Positions 12,671-23,570 of a stretch of 64,000 nucleotides of DNA are shown here, piece by piece. The position numbers were made by a program, and so were the translations under genes. The notes under the pieces are model-generated. The model was given only the letters and a program-made list of their open reading frames with translations. It ran no database searches and was not told where the DNA came from. This DNA is from Lobosporangium transversale (taxonomy: Eukaryota; Mortierellomycota; Mortierellomycetes; Mortierellales; Mortierellaceae): assembly GCF_002105155.1 (NCBI RefSeq), contig NW_019029038.1, positions 1 through 64,000 of the forward strand, given 5' to 3'. The first letter of the stretch is position 1. Each line of letters opens with the position of its first letter.

Positions 12671-15002
12671 TTACTCCGTCTCATCACCATCATCCTGGAC
12701 AGATACTGCCGAGAGGTCTGTGGCCACTGATACCAAAGCAGCAGCCTCTGCCATGGCACGTTCTGTCTCTGCAGACTCCTTCCGTGCCTTGGCAAGGTCC
12801 TCCGGATTTTTATAAGTATAAACTTTTACTATCCCATCTGTGAGAAAAAAAAAAGCGCATCAGTATTCCAGGTTACTTTATAAAAGTGTTTAATAACATT
12901 GACATTAAAGAGAACTTACCGTCGCCACTTGTGAGGAGTAGTGGTCGCGTTGGATGGAAGATAATATCGCGTACTTCGACATCTAAATTAACAAGTTGTT
13001 GGTAAGAATATGTACACGGCTATTCGGATCAACAACAGGTTGAAATCATAACCGAGAATCCATTATACCATCATGGTCTTTGAGAGTTCCTGTCACTTGT
13101 CCTGTTTTCAGGTTAAAGATGAAGACCTCTCCCGTGCATGTTGGTGCCATCAAATATCTTCCATTAGACGCAATCTTGATAAGCCAGGCATTCGAAAAAT
13201 ACCTATGAGATCATGTGTTATTAGATTATAGGTCATGATTCTATTTGTTAGTGGAGCTGACCATTTCAGTGTCGGGCACTTACTCCTCATCTTGGTATCG
13301 TTTGACCTCAGTGAGGTACCACTTTCCACCTTTTGTATCTGGATACACAAGTTTATGCAAAGTACAAGAATTATAATCCTTGGCTTAAAAAAACAAAAAC
13401 ACAAACAAAAAAAAAAAAAAAAAAAAAAAGACTCGCGTTAGGCATAATTATCTTCCGACTTTTGTTTCAGGTGCAAGTGAGCACATCATTGCCATTTCAA
13501 ATACAAGGCATTACCAATCATGCGTTCTTCCGAGTCAAGTAGCTCGACACCCCTTGAAATAAAGTACGCGAACTGCTGTTGTTTTGGTGCAGGCGGTGCA
13601 GGTTCTTCAGCTTTCATCTTGCCCTTCCTGGTATGAATTTCTATTGGCGCTTCCTCCTCCTTTATTACCGGAGCAGGCTCAGGGATGGGCGGAGGCATAG
13701 GGAAATCAACTGCCGTGATGAACTTTCCACAATCGCAGTATGATGAATACATATTCTCGAAGGTTTGCAGTAGCTGTTAATTTTAGAGAACACAAGGTCA
13801 ATTTGATTAAACAGGATGACTTAATTCATATGACAATAGCGGCTCCAAGAGAGAAATTTCTTGAAATCCTTACAACAGCGTTCTCAAAGTCATAAAGACG
13901 AAGGTTTTCGTCTGCTGCAGCAAGAAAATATTTGTTGCCAGTGTTCGGCACAAAGGAGACAGTGAAGGCCATGCAGGTGATTCCATCTCTCATCTGCACC
14001 GATGACTGTAGTGTCCTATTCAATTTTTAGTCAAAATGTCATAGATATTTAATATTCATTGTCTGAGTTTTGAAACAGACGCCATCTGTCTGTGCTTCTC
14101 ACTTACTTCCAGTCGGAGTCCATGTGCCATTTAGTAAGATATCCATCCTGACTACCACTGAGGAAGTAGTTCTCCCCCTTGAATTGGACTCTCTTCACAC
14201 ACAGCATCTCTTCTGTATGTCCCTCAAGTTTAGTTACAACCTCACCCGTCAAGATATCAAAAAGCTTCAGAGGACAGGGCAAGATGTTGTTATCGTCATC
14301 TGTCTCTGACCAATTATTTCGGTCTTTGCGCTTGCCACCAGCCAAGATTTTAGTCTGGTCTGGTACGAATGTTCCAACATAAAACTCATCAATATGCTCT
14401 TCCTATATGGTTGCATATGAGAGGAATGTATATATATAATAAATAAAACAAAATAAAAAATGCAAGAGCTTATTGTACATGACATCGTTACTTAGACTGC
14501 AGCTAGGCGAAAATATTAGATCACTCAATTACCTTAAAATCACGTAGAGTCTTCAAAAGCGAAAAATCCTCCAAATCCCACAGCCGAACTGACCCCAAAT
14601 TACAGAACGTTGCCAACATGGTGCCGTCAGGCGAGAGCACCATACCAGTGATAGGAGCTTGGTCATGGATATTGCAGTCAACCAATTGCAGAGGATGATC
14701 CTCGTTAATCTTGTTAAGCATTCCGGACTTACTCTCAGCATGATGTTTTGCATAGTTATCAGGGTATTGACGTGCCAAGCTGTAGACGTAATCTGGATCA
14801 AAGTCATGAGGATTATCAGGCTGCAAAAAAAAAAAAAAAAAAAAAAAATTGAGATATTCTTTGTTTAGAGAACTGTTTTTGATAGATGTATATGCATGAG
14901 ATCCAGATAACAAGCCTGAATATCAGACTAACCTTAACATATTGCATCTTGGATTTGGGGATGCGTTTGAACTTGGTAAAAGCGCTCTCGGTAGAAGGAG
15001 CT

Positions 15003-15033
<31 letters not shown>

Positions 15034-15588
15034 CACAATAGAGGGTGAGTCATATATCCCTGTCGATTAAGAATCATTCATATACTATTAAACGAATATG
15101 ATGGCCTTACCAGAGCTTTCATCATCGTCACTAAAAGCTGACTTTATCTTCCTGGTTGTCTTCCTTGGTGCCTTGACGGTAGAAGCCTCATCCTTGGCGG
15201 CCTTGGGTGTCCTTCCCACTTTGGCCTTGGGTGAAGGCTTTTTCTTGGTCTTGACCTCTTTTTCTAGAAGCTCATCTGTATCCATTTCTGTATCTTCATC
15301 GAAAGGCACCTTGGCTTTGCGTTTGCGAATAGGACGACCATCCTCAGTGTATTCTGTATCAGAAGGTGTAGGGCCATCGACACTCTCAATGTCAATAGTT
15401 TCTTCAACAGCTGCCGCTGCAGCAGTCGTGGTTTGAGATTTTGTTTTGATATCTCCGTTCAGGAGACTTTCATTATTCTCTTTGCCACGAGGAGGGATGC
15501 ACACATGAGAGACAACGACGCGTTTTTGAGGGGATGTCACCGAGTGGGTGGTGGTGTTAGTGTCCGTAGGCGTCAGAGGTTCAGTTGC
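12671..15588 (-). CDS. WD40-repeat protein with basic disordered N-terminus (first exon unresolved)
   Basis: Ten joined exons: 15588-15111, 15003-14933, 14820-14533, 14402-14107, 14015-13874, 13773-13515, 13338-13284, 13202-13069, 12982-12920, 12837-12671; at least 650 residues. The first ~160 residues are Thr/Ala- and Lys-rich with an RPIRKRKAKV basic patch, suggesting a nuclear protein. Then come WD40 blades, visible as ITGMVLSPDGTMLATFCNLGSVRLWDL (split across this text as LSPDGTMLAT and SVRLWDL), GENYFLSGSQDGYLTKWHMD, NKYFLAAADENLRLYDFE, and RDIIFHPTRPLLLTSGDGIV. A Pro/Glu-rich insert (about 13580-13720) interrupts the propeller. The N-terminal exon with the true ATG is not found: the frame at 15588 is open only from an acceptor, and no convincing coding exon was seen at 15.6-16.1 kb. 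I do not recognise a specific orthologue; scaffold or chromatin-associated roles are guesses. Confidence 0.8.
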
Positions 15589-18500
15589 CTAGGAGAATAA
15601 TCATCAAGGAAGGAAATTATAGCCCTAATAATGATTTAGTATGCTGTACTGTGAGGGAAAGACGCGTCTTTTTTTTTTACTTTTACTATAGAAGTCTAGT
15701 GCGACTATGTTTCTCCATCTCATTATCCCTCACATTCTATATTTTTTGTATGAGCAAATGGCAAGGAGGATGAAGGTCAAGACAATACAGAGATTTAACA
15801 ACATAGGAGCATTGCTGGGGGTTGAGAGAGTGGATTGAGAGTATCATGGTCTTGCTCATATACATCTGGAAGCCATATGGTTTTTTTTTTTGTTTTTGGT
15901 ATGAAGTTTGTCAATCAGTCATGTCGCGCTGGTGCTCGTTTCTTTTCTTTCTTTCTATGAATCCTACCGGGAGTGTCATGATGAGGGGTTCAACTGGTTT
16001 ATGAGAATGCTTTAGAGCTTAGGAGTTGTTTTGTGTAGTCAGACACGTAGGATGCAAAGCCCGATGAGGATGAGGATGATCTGAATGAGCAAAATGAACT
16101 TGAACACTTTTTCTTCGAATGAGTCTCAAAGGAGTAGGAGTTTTGTTAAAAAAAAACAAACGCGTTTCTTGCAGTCGATGTGAGTACAGCACAATCTCAG
16201 CTCAATTACGTCACCGAAAGGACCAATTTTGCACACGTTGTATAAATTTTTAGTCCAACGCCTGCTGCTTTGGCCATTTGACGCTGTGTTAAGACTCGGC
16301 CCTCTGTCTGCCCCTGTACCTGTACCTGTACCTGTACCCATGCCTGCTCTTGTGCCTATGCTTATCGCTGATATTGCTCTTTGATGTATCCAAGGAGACT
16401 ATTCCCTCGCTGGTGACGATGCGGTCGTCCTTGTCTCTTTAGGTGGCCATGAATAATATTGCATAAGCTATGCGCCACCATCACATTGCGATGAAAATAC
16501 GTTTGGTACAATACAAGCAACTTGCTCAACAAAGTCTTGACAGGATGGATGGATATTTTTTAGGTGTATAAATCCCTTGATCACCACCCATATAACCAAA
16601 TATGCACACCTACAAAGAAAGATCTAGTCAGAGAATACAATCCTACCTGTTAAAAAGAATGAGGATAGGTTAGCAAAGAACTGTGGCTACAAAAATAAAA
16701 TACATAAAAAGATAAATATAATCATGAAGACTTACACAAAATCCTAGCATCTGCTTGTGTTGTTGGCTTAATACAATCATTATTATAGCCGCCACTGTAG
16801 TTGGGGCTGCAGAATAATATCGTTTGTTACGTCTGCCGCTCCTTCTTGCTGCCTTCTCATGATGTATGTAAATTGCTGCTAAAAAAAATTGTGGGTTTGT
16901 TGAGGGTATTGGGAGCCATTTCAACATATCGCACTCATGGTGACATGTTGGAGCAGGTGGTGAAAGTTTTATTCCTTTATGTGATTCGAGTGTTATGGAT
17001 GTAGACGGTGAAGGAATAAGTTGAGAGGGTTTGAACGGCGATAAGAAGGTATTAGGGTGTGAAAGAAGGGTTTATATGCCATTAAGTCCTTGGCATTTCA
17101 TGTCAATATACTAGTAGAGTCTATACGTCTAGAATGCACTTGTGATCACAGATAGCCCTATCTTCTATGCATCCAAGGCTATGATGCGATATATTTTATT
17201 TTCTTATTTTATTTCTTTTTTTTCTGGTATACTTCCCTTGTGTTGAATGAAAAGATGAATGTGTGTGGACTAAGCCTTCTCTTTGAAGGAACCTCAATTC
17301 CCTTTTTAGTTGCTCAAACAACTGATTGACAGGACATTAGGCTTGGTAGAACATCCATCAGAAACCACTTCAGTGAAATTAAGAGTAAAATAAAAATAAA
17401 ATATCCCTCAAAAAAGAGATTTATTGGAGATTTGCTTTCAACACGAAACAAAAAATGATGCCACAAATATATACGACCCTACTGTAATATTTTATAACTA
17501 ATGGATCTCAAGGAGATTAAGGTAATTTTTATTATTGTTACCAGACGAGAGGTTTTTACTAAGGTCTCACCATATAATGTCCTGACTCTATAGTAAAAAT
17601 GGACCTACCCCTGAGGTGCTCTCCTAAGCTTCGGTATACACGTAGCAGCAGGACTCTGCGTGTGGTGAAAACCCTACGAAAGAGACGCCCATTTCAAATT
17701 TCACCTCCATGCTTTTTATAATACGAACGCATGTCGTCACACCATAAGCGCTAGAAACGTGAGAACCAGTAAGCCTATATTCCTTTGGTGAGAGATTACA
17801 ACTACAGTCGCATACACGGCGACAACCGAGCAACCATCTTTAATATTTAGAGAGAGTGGGACCGTCCACTATAGACCGCGGGGGAAAAGCAAACATATGT
17901 ATTTGAGCCAGTTTGTAGCCGCAAGGCAGCTGATGCTACATGCTGTCATCGTTGCATCGTCGTATCATCGCCATCATCCCCACCAAAGCGCGTATCGAAA
18001 AGAAAATGCGCCAACAAGAAAGTCGTCAGAGCCAAGAAGAAAGTATATACAAATAGGCCCAAGCAGAAGAAGCATCCAAGGAAGCCACGAAAGTCAATCA
18101 GCAGCTCATAGCCACACATCCTATCGAGAGAAAACACTGATAGTGCGTCTTCGTATGTCGCCTTAAATGCAACTCAATGGGCTCGAATCCATCATGGCAG
18201 CAGCGGAGTTACGAAGGGTTGCCTCAGTAGCGCCTGCAAAGCACCCGAGGCAGCAATGGTAGGAAAGGCTGACGGGCCTAGGAGAAAGAAGTCAAATCTC
18301 ATGGTCAATCCACAACTGGCTGGTTTGAGGACGATAATGCATATTGTGGTCTTGTCCGCCTATGCTGAGCCATGTGGTATTGCATATTGCCTCGAAAACC
18401 TTTTTCAATTCATGCATTGTTTGGAGGTTGGATTAACAAAACTCATATAAAAATAAGTAAATATTCAACTCTGTCGAATCAGCGACCATTCTGCCTTCTT

Positions 18501-18635
18501 GACGCTAACTTTTTAAAAAGCCTTGGTTTTTTTATTTTTTTTATTTTTTTTTTTTTCCTTGAGACTTACCGCTCTATTTGCTAAATATACCACCTCAGTA
18601 CCAATATACTTTTACCTGCTATCAAATTTTTTCTT
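15589..18635. other. Gene-free interval, probably including the unresolved first exon of the WD40 gene
   Basis: No convincing gene. The proximal part should hold the promoter and start exon of the minus-strand WD40 gene. A CTGTAC hexanucleotide microsatellite of just over four units lies at 16313-16339. At about 17880-18330 there is higher-GC sequence with broken open frames rich in Gln/Ser/Arg, which may be more debris upstream of the element starting at 18636, but no family can be named. Confidence 0.5.
16313..16339. repeat. CTGTAC microsatellite
   Basis: Just over four tandem copies of the hexamer CTGTAC, followed by degenerate Gly/Thr-coding variants on the minus strand. The apparent Gly-Thr ORF over it is a product of the repeat, not a gene. 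Confidence 0.8.
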
Positions 18636-19465
18636 TTGGGGATCGTAGGGCTGTCGTCACTTCTGAAGGAGAACGAATACGAGCCAGCTTCCATCGGTCG
18701 CTCCTCGTTTGCGCATACCTACCCCAAATAAGCAAAGAGTTGACACCATTCGTTTTGCCTATGCCTTCCGTCCACTCGATACGGTCCACAAGTCCCTAGA
18801 ACAGAGAAACCCAGAGATCGCTTCTAAGGAAAGATCTATCCTTTACCTCGATGGAGAACCCTGCTCCGAGAAGGAGATGGCGAATGCCAAAAGACAAGTG
18901 TTGCGTCAGAATGCTTTGGCTGAAGCGACCAGGCTCTTCGGGCAGTTCGGAGAGAGAGTCAAAGGAAAGCAGGCGATCCGAAATGCTCTCTTCAAGAGCA
19001 TCAATAAGGACTTATGGCAGCCTTCCATTGGGGGAAAGCTGACAAGGACACCTTTATCGCTTACATGGCCTCGGAAGGTTGGTCCGTCATCATATCTCCA
19101 GCTGAGGCGGATTTGAGGATCACAAGACTGTCAAGAAGGTGCTGTCGCTATCACAACAGGCAGCAATCTGTTTGCATACAGGAGCGCTAAAGCCATCTGG
19201 GGAATAATTTCGAGACCCAACATCCTCGAATACAAGTTGGACAACATCATTAAGCACCTCGAAGTCTCCAGAGAAGAATTTACAGCCTTGTACGCTGTGA
19301 CAAAAAATAACTACCGTAATGAATCGCCATTGATATACAAGGCAAATTTAGGTATTATAAAAACACTTGACGGAAATGCCACAAGTAAGTACAATATTAA
19401 CCTGTCTTAACCTGTCTATTCCCTCATTTAAAGTCATCTTCCTGTCAATGGGCAAACAATCGAAC

Positions 19466-19505
<40 letters not shown>

Positions 19506-20345
19506 TGCGTATATACTTATTTAGCTCTATCAACAGCACGATAAGGTCAAGGGTCCAAATAAAAATATAAAGTCTTTGTGCATTTATACGGCCGCACGGA
19601 AAGTGTTTGTTAACATATTGCAAACCCTGCTATCACCCTCGCAGTAGGCCAATCTGGATCGCCCTAAGAGTCTCCGGAGGAGCAACACGGCCGGGAAGTG
19701 AAAACTCTGGTAACAAGATTCCAAAAGCATCAGGTCATGTATGAAAATAACAAGGTAGAGCTTCAGCAGCAAAGAGCCAGGGTCAGCACTAGAGCAAGCT
19801 CATCCGGTCCTGTGGCTGATCAACCTAGGTTCCGAGGCCATTTCAAGCAAGCTTTCAATCATTTCTGAGCTGTCGAGCCTCGAGCACAGTGGCCGCAGAA
19901 TTCGTTCAAGGCGCACGAGTTCACGCACCATCATGTACCAGTCACCAGCGCGGATGAAGATGTGTATTAAAAAGTTTGCAGCAGGACCTCCTCCTATTCC
20001 CACTGCCCCAAGGGCCAAAGAAAAGAAAGAGTCAGTGTTGGTCACTGCCGGCAGCCTCGACAATATGAAAAAGGTTTATCTTGTTAGGAGGATGGACATA
20101 AATCCATTGATGGTGCTGACAGTCGGTCCTCTTAATGCTAACGTCGGTTGCGCGCTTGATGGAGAGGAATCCGAGAAGTCATATGTACTTGAGCGTCTGG
20201 CTGCCCATATAAAGCGGAGGGGGGGGGAGCAAGGGCTGGTTGCTGGACCAATACATAGAAAGAGTTACCTCGCGCCTCATGAATGATGGCGATCAAGATA
20301 TCCTGGATACTATCTGCCCTCGCATATCGCAGTAAGATGTCGCGA
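18636..20345 (+). pseudogene. Decayed XPG/FEN1-like nuclease domain of a mobile element
   Basis: Frameshifted fragments follow the order of a FEN1/XPG-family nuclease. At 18636 the frame reads LGIVGLSSLLK, the hallmark family start MGIxGLxxLL with the initial ATG now TTG. Next comes LYLDGEPCSEKEMANAKR (about 18840-18895), matching the family's second metal-binding segment (FDGxxPxxK..E..KR). The XPG-I segment follows, WSVIISPAEADLRI (about 19070-19117), then ITTGSNLFAYRSAKAIWG (about 19155-19200), where intact relatives have GDSDL, so metal-binding Asp residues are gone. Then come a FTALYAV.KNNY helix-hairpin-like block and a GTAAGT donor at 19387 opening an intron with a poly-A run. A further region (19930-20345) reads as a conserved but broken C-terminal part (TVGPLNANVG ... 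DILDTICPRIS). At least three frame changes are visible. The family call rests on motif order; the link to the following Fanzor-like segment is inference. Confidence 0.65.
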
Positions 20346-20429
20346 CGATAGCCGATGGAGTGGTAGCTCGGGGCGAGAGCGGTCCAGAAGAATCACAAGG
20401 CGCTGGCGAGGAAGGCAAGGGAACATCAC

Positions 20430-22003
20430 AGTACAGTCAGTTTAGGTTTAAAACAATGTTCCTGCGGTACTTGTACACCGGGAAATCCACTCAAAGCAGC
20501 AAAAATAGGTAAATGTTGAGCATGTTCCTCCACAGGCTGCGAGGCTTCAACTTGGGTCATGGCGCTGCGACCTGTAGCGGTGTGCCCCGTCAAAACCAAA
20601 TTCCGTTCACGCCTTTGACTCAGTCCGTAGCCACTCAACTTTTCTTGGAGATCAAAAGGTACTTTAGACATGATAGCGTTGAGCTTTACAAAAAGGTAAG
20701 AATGGTTCGAATATTGAAGGCCTGCACATACTGCCAACTTACGACATCCTATTAAAGCTCGTCTGTATGCATTATTTATATAGGCCGAGGCGCAGAGAAA
20801 CAAGGGTGTCATTTCCGGCTCATCAATAGTTGATATCAATGAGAACCACAGTACCATTGAGAACTTTGCACGACTGAACGGCGTCACTAAAGGCGGTCGC
20901 ACCATGTTGCCCCATAACCCGCCAAGGTATGAGCTCATAACGATCTCAGAGAGCTCCCTTTTGCAACAGCTGTTGCACAACCAGACTTTGAGGAGATATA
21001 TCGCTGGCAAGGCAATCCTTGGGCCTGATGACCCGATAACAAGCTTCACATATTATGTCGGAACCTATATGACGCCAGGAGTGTTAGTCACGATGTTGAT
21101 ATCTAATATTGGAAGAGATGCGCCTAAAGGAAGATCGCAGAAGATTCAAGGACAACACGTATATGATGAACATCCCAGACATGAAAACACATCTGCGTCA
21201 GATTTCAATTGATAATTTTGATCCAAACCACTGTCACGAGAACAGATACGTGTTAAGAGGCAGTATCCGGACCGACGGTCACACTCCATTTCTTGGCGTT
21301 CAAAATGAAGGAGCTGGACTGCGTCAAGTACAGGAGGCTTGCTGATGAATGGTTACCGAACCGCATTACGAGCATAGTAGGCGGTACAAACTATTACCTC
21401 CCTGAGGCCTGAAGCGTCATCAAAACAGGATAAGACGTAACCGATCTTTGGGGATGTGGTGCCGACAAAACCAAGGTCCTGGGCCTGGACCTCGATCATG
21501 ACAAGATGCAATTCAAGGAAAGAGCGTGGGCAAAGCAAGCCGATTATAGAGCAAGCAAGATTAGCTACTCAAAAGTCGATGGATGTATTGGCCAAAAGCG
21601 AGAAGATCCCAACAAGGTCATTATAGGAGCAGGGCTCGACTAGTTTGGGCCAAGCTCAAGACCTTCCTCATTGCATGGATCATTCCAATCTTAAGAAGGT
21701 ACTCTTATTTTTTTATTATTATTGTTACTCTCTCTGACTCAATATTTCTTTCTAGGAGCGCTCACTCGGCTATGTGGTTATTGGAGCCAATGAGTACTAT
21801 ACTTCCAAGAAGTGCCCATCCTGTGAAAACTTTGTCGGGCAAGTGGAGATTCGTCGCTTATATTGCATACATATTCCTACCGCGATGTAATGGCGGCGCA
21901 TAACATGTGCAATATCATCCGCGGCCATCTGAAGAGACAACAACGATCGCTGTATCTTCATCCTGTGAATGCAGAGGGCACTCTGCTTGGATGCAACAAA
22001 TAA
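20430..22003 (+). pseudogene. Decayed Fanzor/TnpB-like (RuvC plus zinc-ribbon) nuclease
   Basis: Several frames carry pieces in the order of an OrfB/TnpB-type nuclease. A putative intron (GTAAG near 20696 to AAG near 20758) is followed by RTMLPHNPPRYEL and a block ending YVLRGSIRTDG (about 21247-21280). After NRIT.IVGGTNYYLPE comes DLWGCGADKTKVLGLDLDHD (about 21445-21505), placed like RuvC-I (GxDxG..). Near 21625 is VIIGAGLD, placed like RuvC-II. Then EYYTSKKCPSCENFVGQV and RRLYC (21790-21870) form the Cas12f1-like/OrfB zinc ribbon, of which the second CxxC is truncated. Finally YRDVMAAHNMCNIIRGHL (about 21886-21940) matches the RuvC-III D..A..N motif. Stops and frameshifts make it inactive. 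Fanzors are eukaryotic TnpB homologues, RNA-guided DNA nucleases carried by transposons; placement in that family is from recalled motifs. No terminal repeats or guide-RNA end could be recognised. Confidence 0.65.
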
Positions 22004-23570
22004 CGCCACCAACGGCAGGCACAAGCACAAGCACAAGCGCAGGAGTAGGTGCAGGGTCGAGTCTTGGTCCGAGCACAACGACGAGCCGTGGCGAGAGTAG
22101 CAAGCGGCCAGTAACATCTTCAACTCATAGCAAGCTAGGTACCTTAAAGAGAGGGTGTGAGAAATATTAAATTTTAGGATAGTTAGAATCTATAGTTTAA
22201 AAACAGCTGCCGTTCCCGGGCCTTTACTGCAGAGTCTCGCGCAAATATACAGTGTTTAAGTGCTACTATGACTGCAGACGTACGAAAAAGAGAAGCAAAA
22301 TTGTTTAGGATGTAAAGCCGGCCATTGTTTTTGAGACGTAGTTGTTCGGGAATAATGGAAAAATGTTATATGCAAGTCCCAGTAGCAGAGCTGAATAATG
22401 TACTCCACACTATGAAAGCAAGGGTATCCAAGCTCCTGAATTTGTACAGCTCTCTTCATTTTTGGGCCAGAATTCTGCCTCGACCCGTCGATGTGCGTGA
22501 CAGCTTTCTATGAAAATCAAATAACGTGATTAGTAAATTGAAACATGTCCCTGTGCTGTGCCTAACAGACAGTTTCTGTGTGCACCCCACATTGTCCTCG
22601 GAGAAAGATAAAAAGGATTGGGAGGTTCGTAGGAAGATGCGATCGCTTTGAGCTGGAAGTAATTTATTCTTCTCTACTTTTCATATTGTATGATGTGTAT
22701 AATACGCTGAGCCAAGCCAAGTATGAGAAACTCCCTAGAGCCCAACCATCCATTCTTTGATATTGGTATGAAATAGCCCTTAAAATTTTGCAATAGATTG
22801 GCTTGTTAGCTAATACAGATTATCCTGATGCAACGACGACGCGTTCAAGTTGATCGTGAAGGAACGGAATATAAGGATAAACTTATAATATAATATGTAT
22901 AAAAATAACGTGAAGTCTAAAGCTTTAACCTCTCCTCCCTTTATCTTCTCGAAATAGACATGAGTATCTATTATGGACGACAGCCAAACGAACAATTTCC
23001 TTTTTTTAAACTAGGTCAGGATTATAATACAGTTGTGCCTGAATAAGCAACAACGATAATAATAATAGTAATAAAACTCATCTGCTTAGCTTGTATGGTG
23101 CGTCTGCATAGTATATAACATAGCATGGCTGCATTAAGCCAACTGCTCTTTTTTTTTTTTTTTTTTTTTTTTTTCCAACAAGAGCAAGAGAGGAACTATG
23201 AGCTTTTATTTCAGTTATTCAATTGAATACTGAATACACTATTTGAATTTGTTCTCACTGCACCCTTTCCTTTTTTTTTATTTATTTTCCTATCCTTTTG
23301 ATGCTCTCCCACATCTTGGTCTTAAAAACTAGCGTACTTTAGCTGCCCTTGAGTGGTGTGAGACATTAAAAAAGAAAGAACAACTTTGACAATCAACTGC
23401 TTCATCCCTTTCTTTCTTCTCTTTTATTTATTCATTCCTCAGTCCTTTTCCATTCTCATTTCCATTCGTTCTCATTCTCATTGTCATTCTCTTTATCCTT
23501 CTTCTCCTCCTACACATTCTCATTCTCCCCTCTACATTTTGTTTTAGTTCTCTTCCATCATCTCCTAACC
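22004..23570. other. Gene-free interval; promoter and leader of the Cla4-like kinase gene
   Basis: The proximal part follows the Fanzor-like relic and includes a short (ACAAGC)n-like repeat at about 22018-22040. A poly-T run lies at about 23152-23174. From about 23400 to 23565 the plus strand is strongly pyrimidine-rich with repeated TTCTCATTC words, as expected for a fungal promoter/5' leader just ahead of the ATG at 23571. Confidence 0.5.

Noticed and set aside
16126-16341. Minus-strand ORF starting with a Gly-Thr repeat
   Set aside because: It is a translation of the CTGTAC microsatellite with no other support.
17897-18330. Gln/Ser-rich broken frames upstream of the Fanzor/XPG relic, as an additional gene of the element
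   Set aside because: Stops are frequent and no motif is recognisable. Kept only as possible debris.
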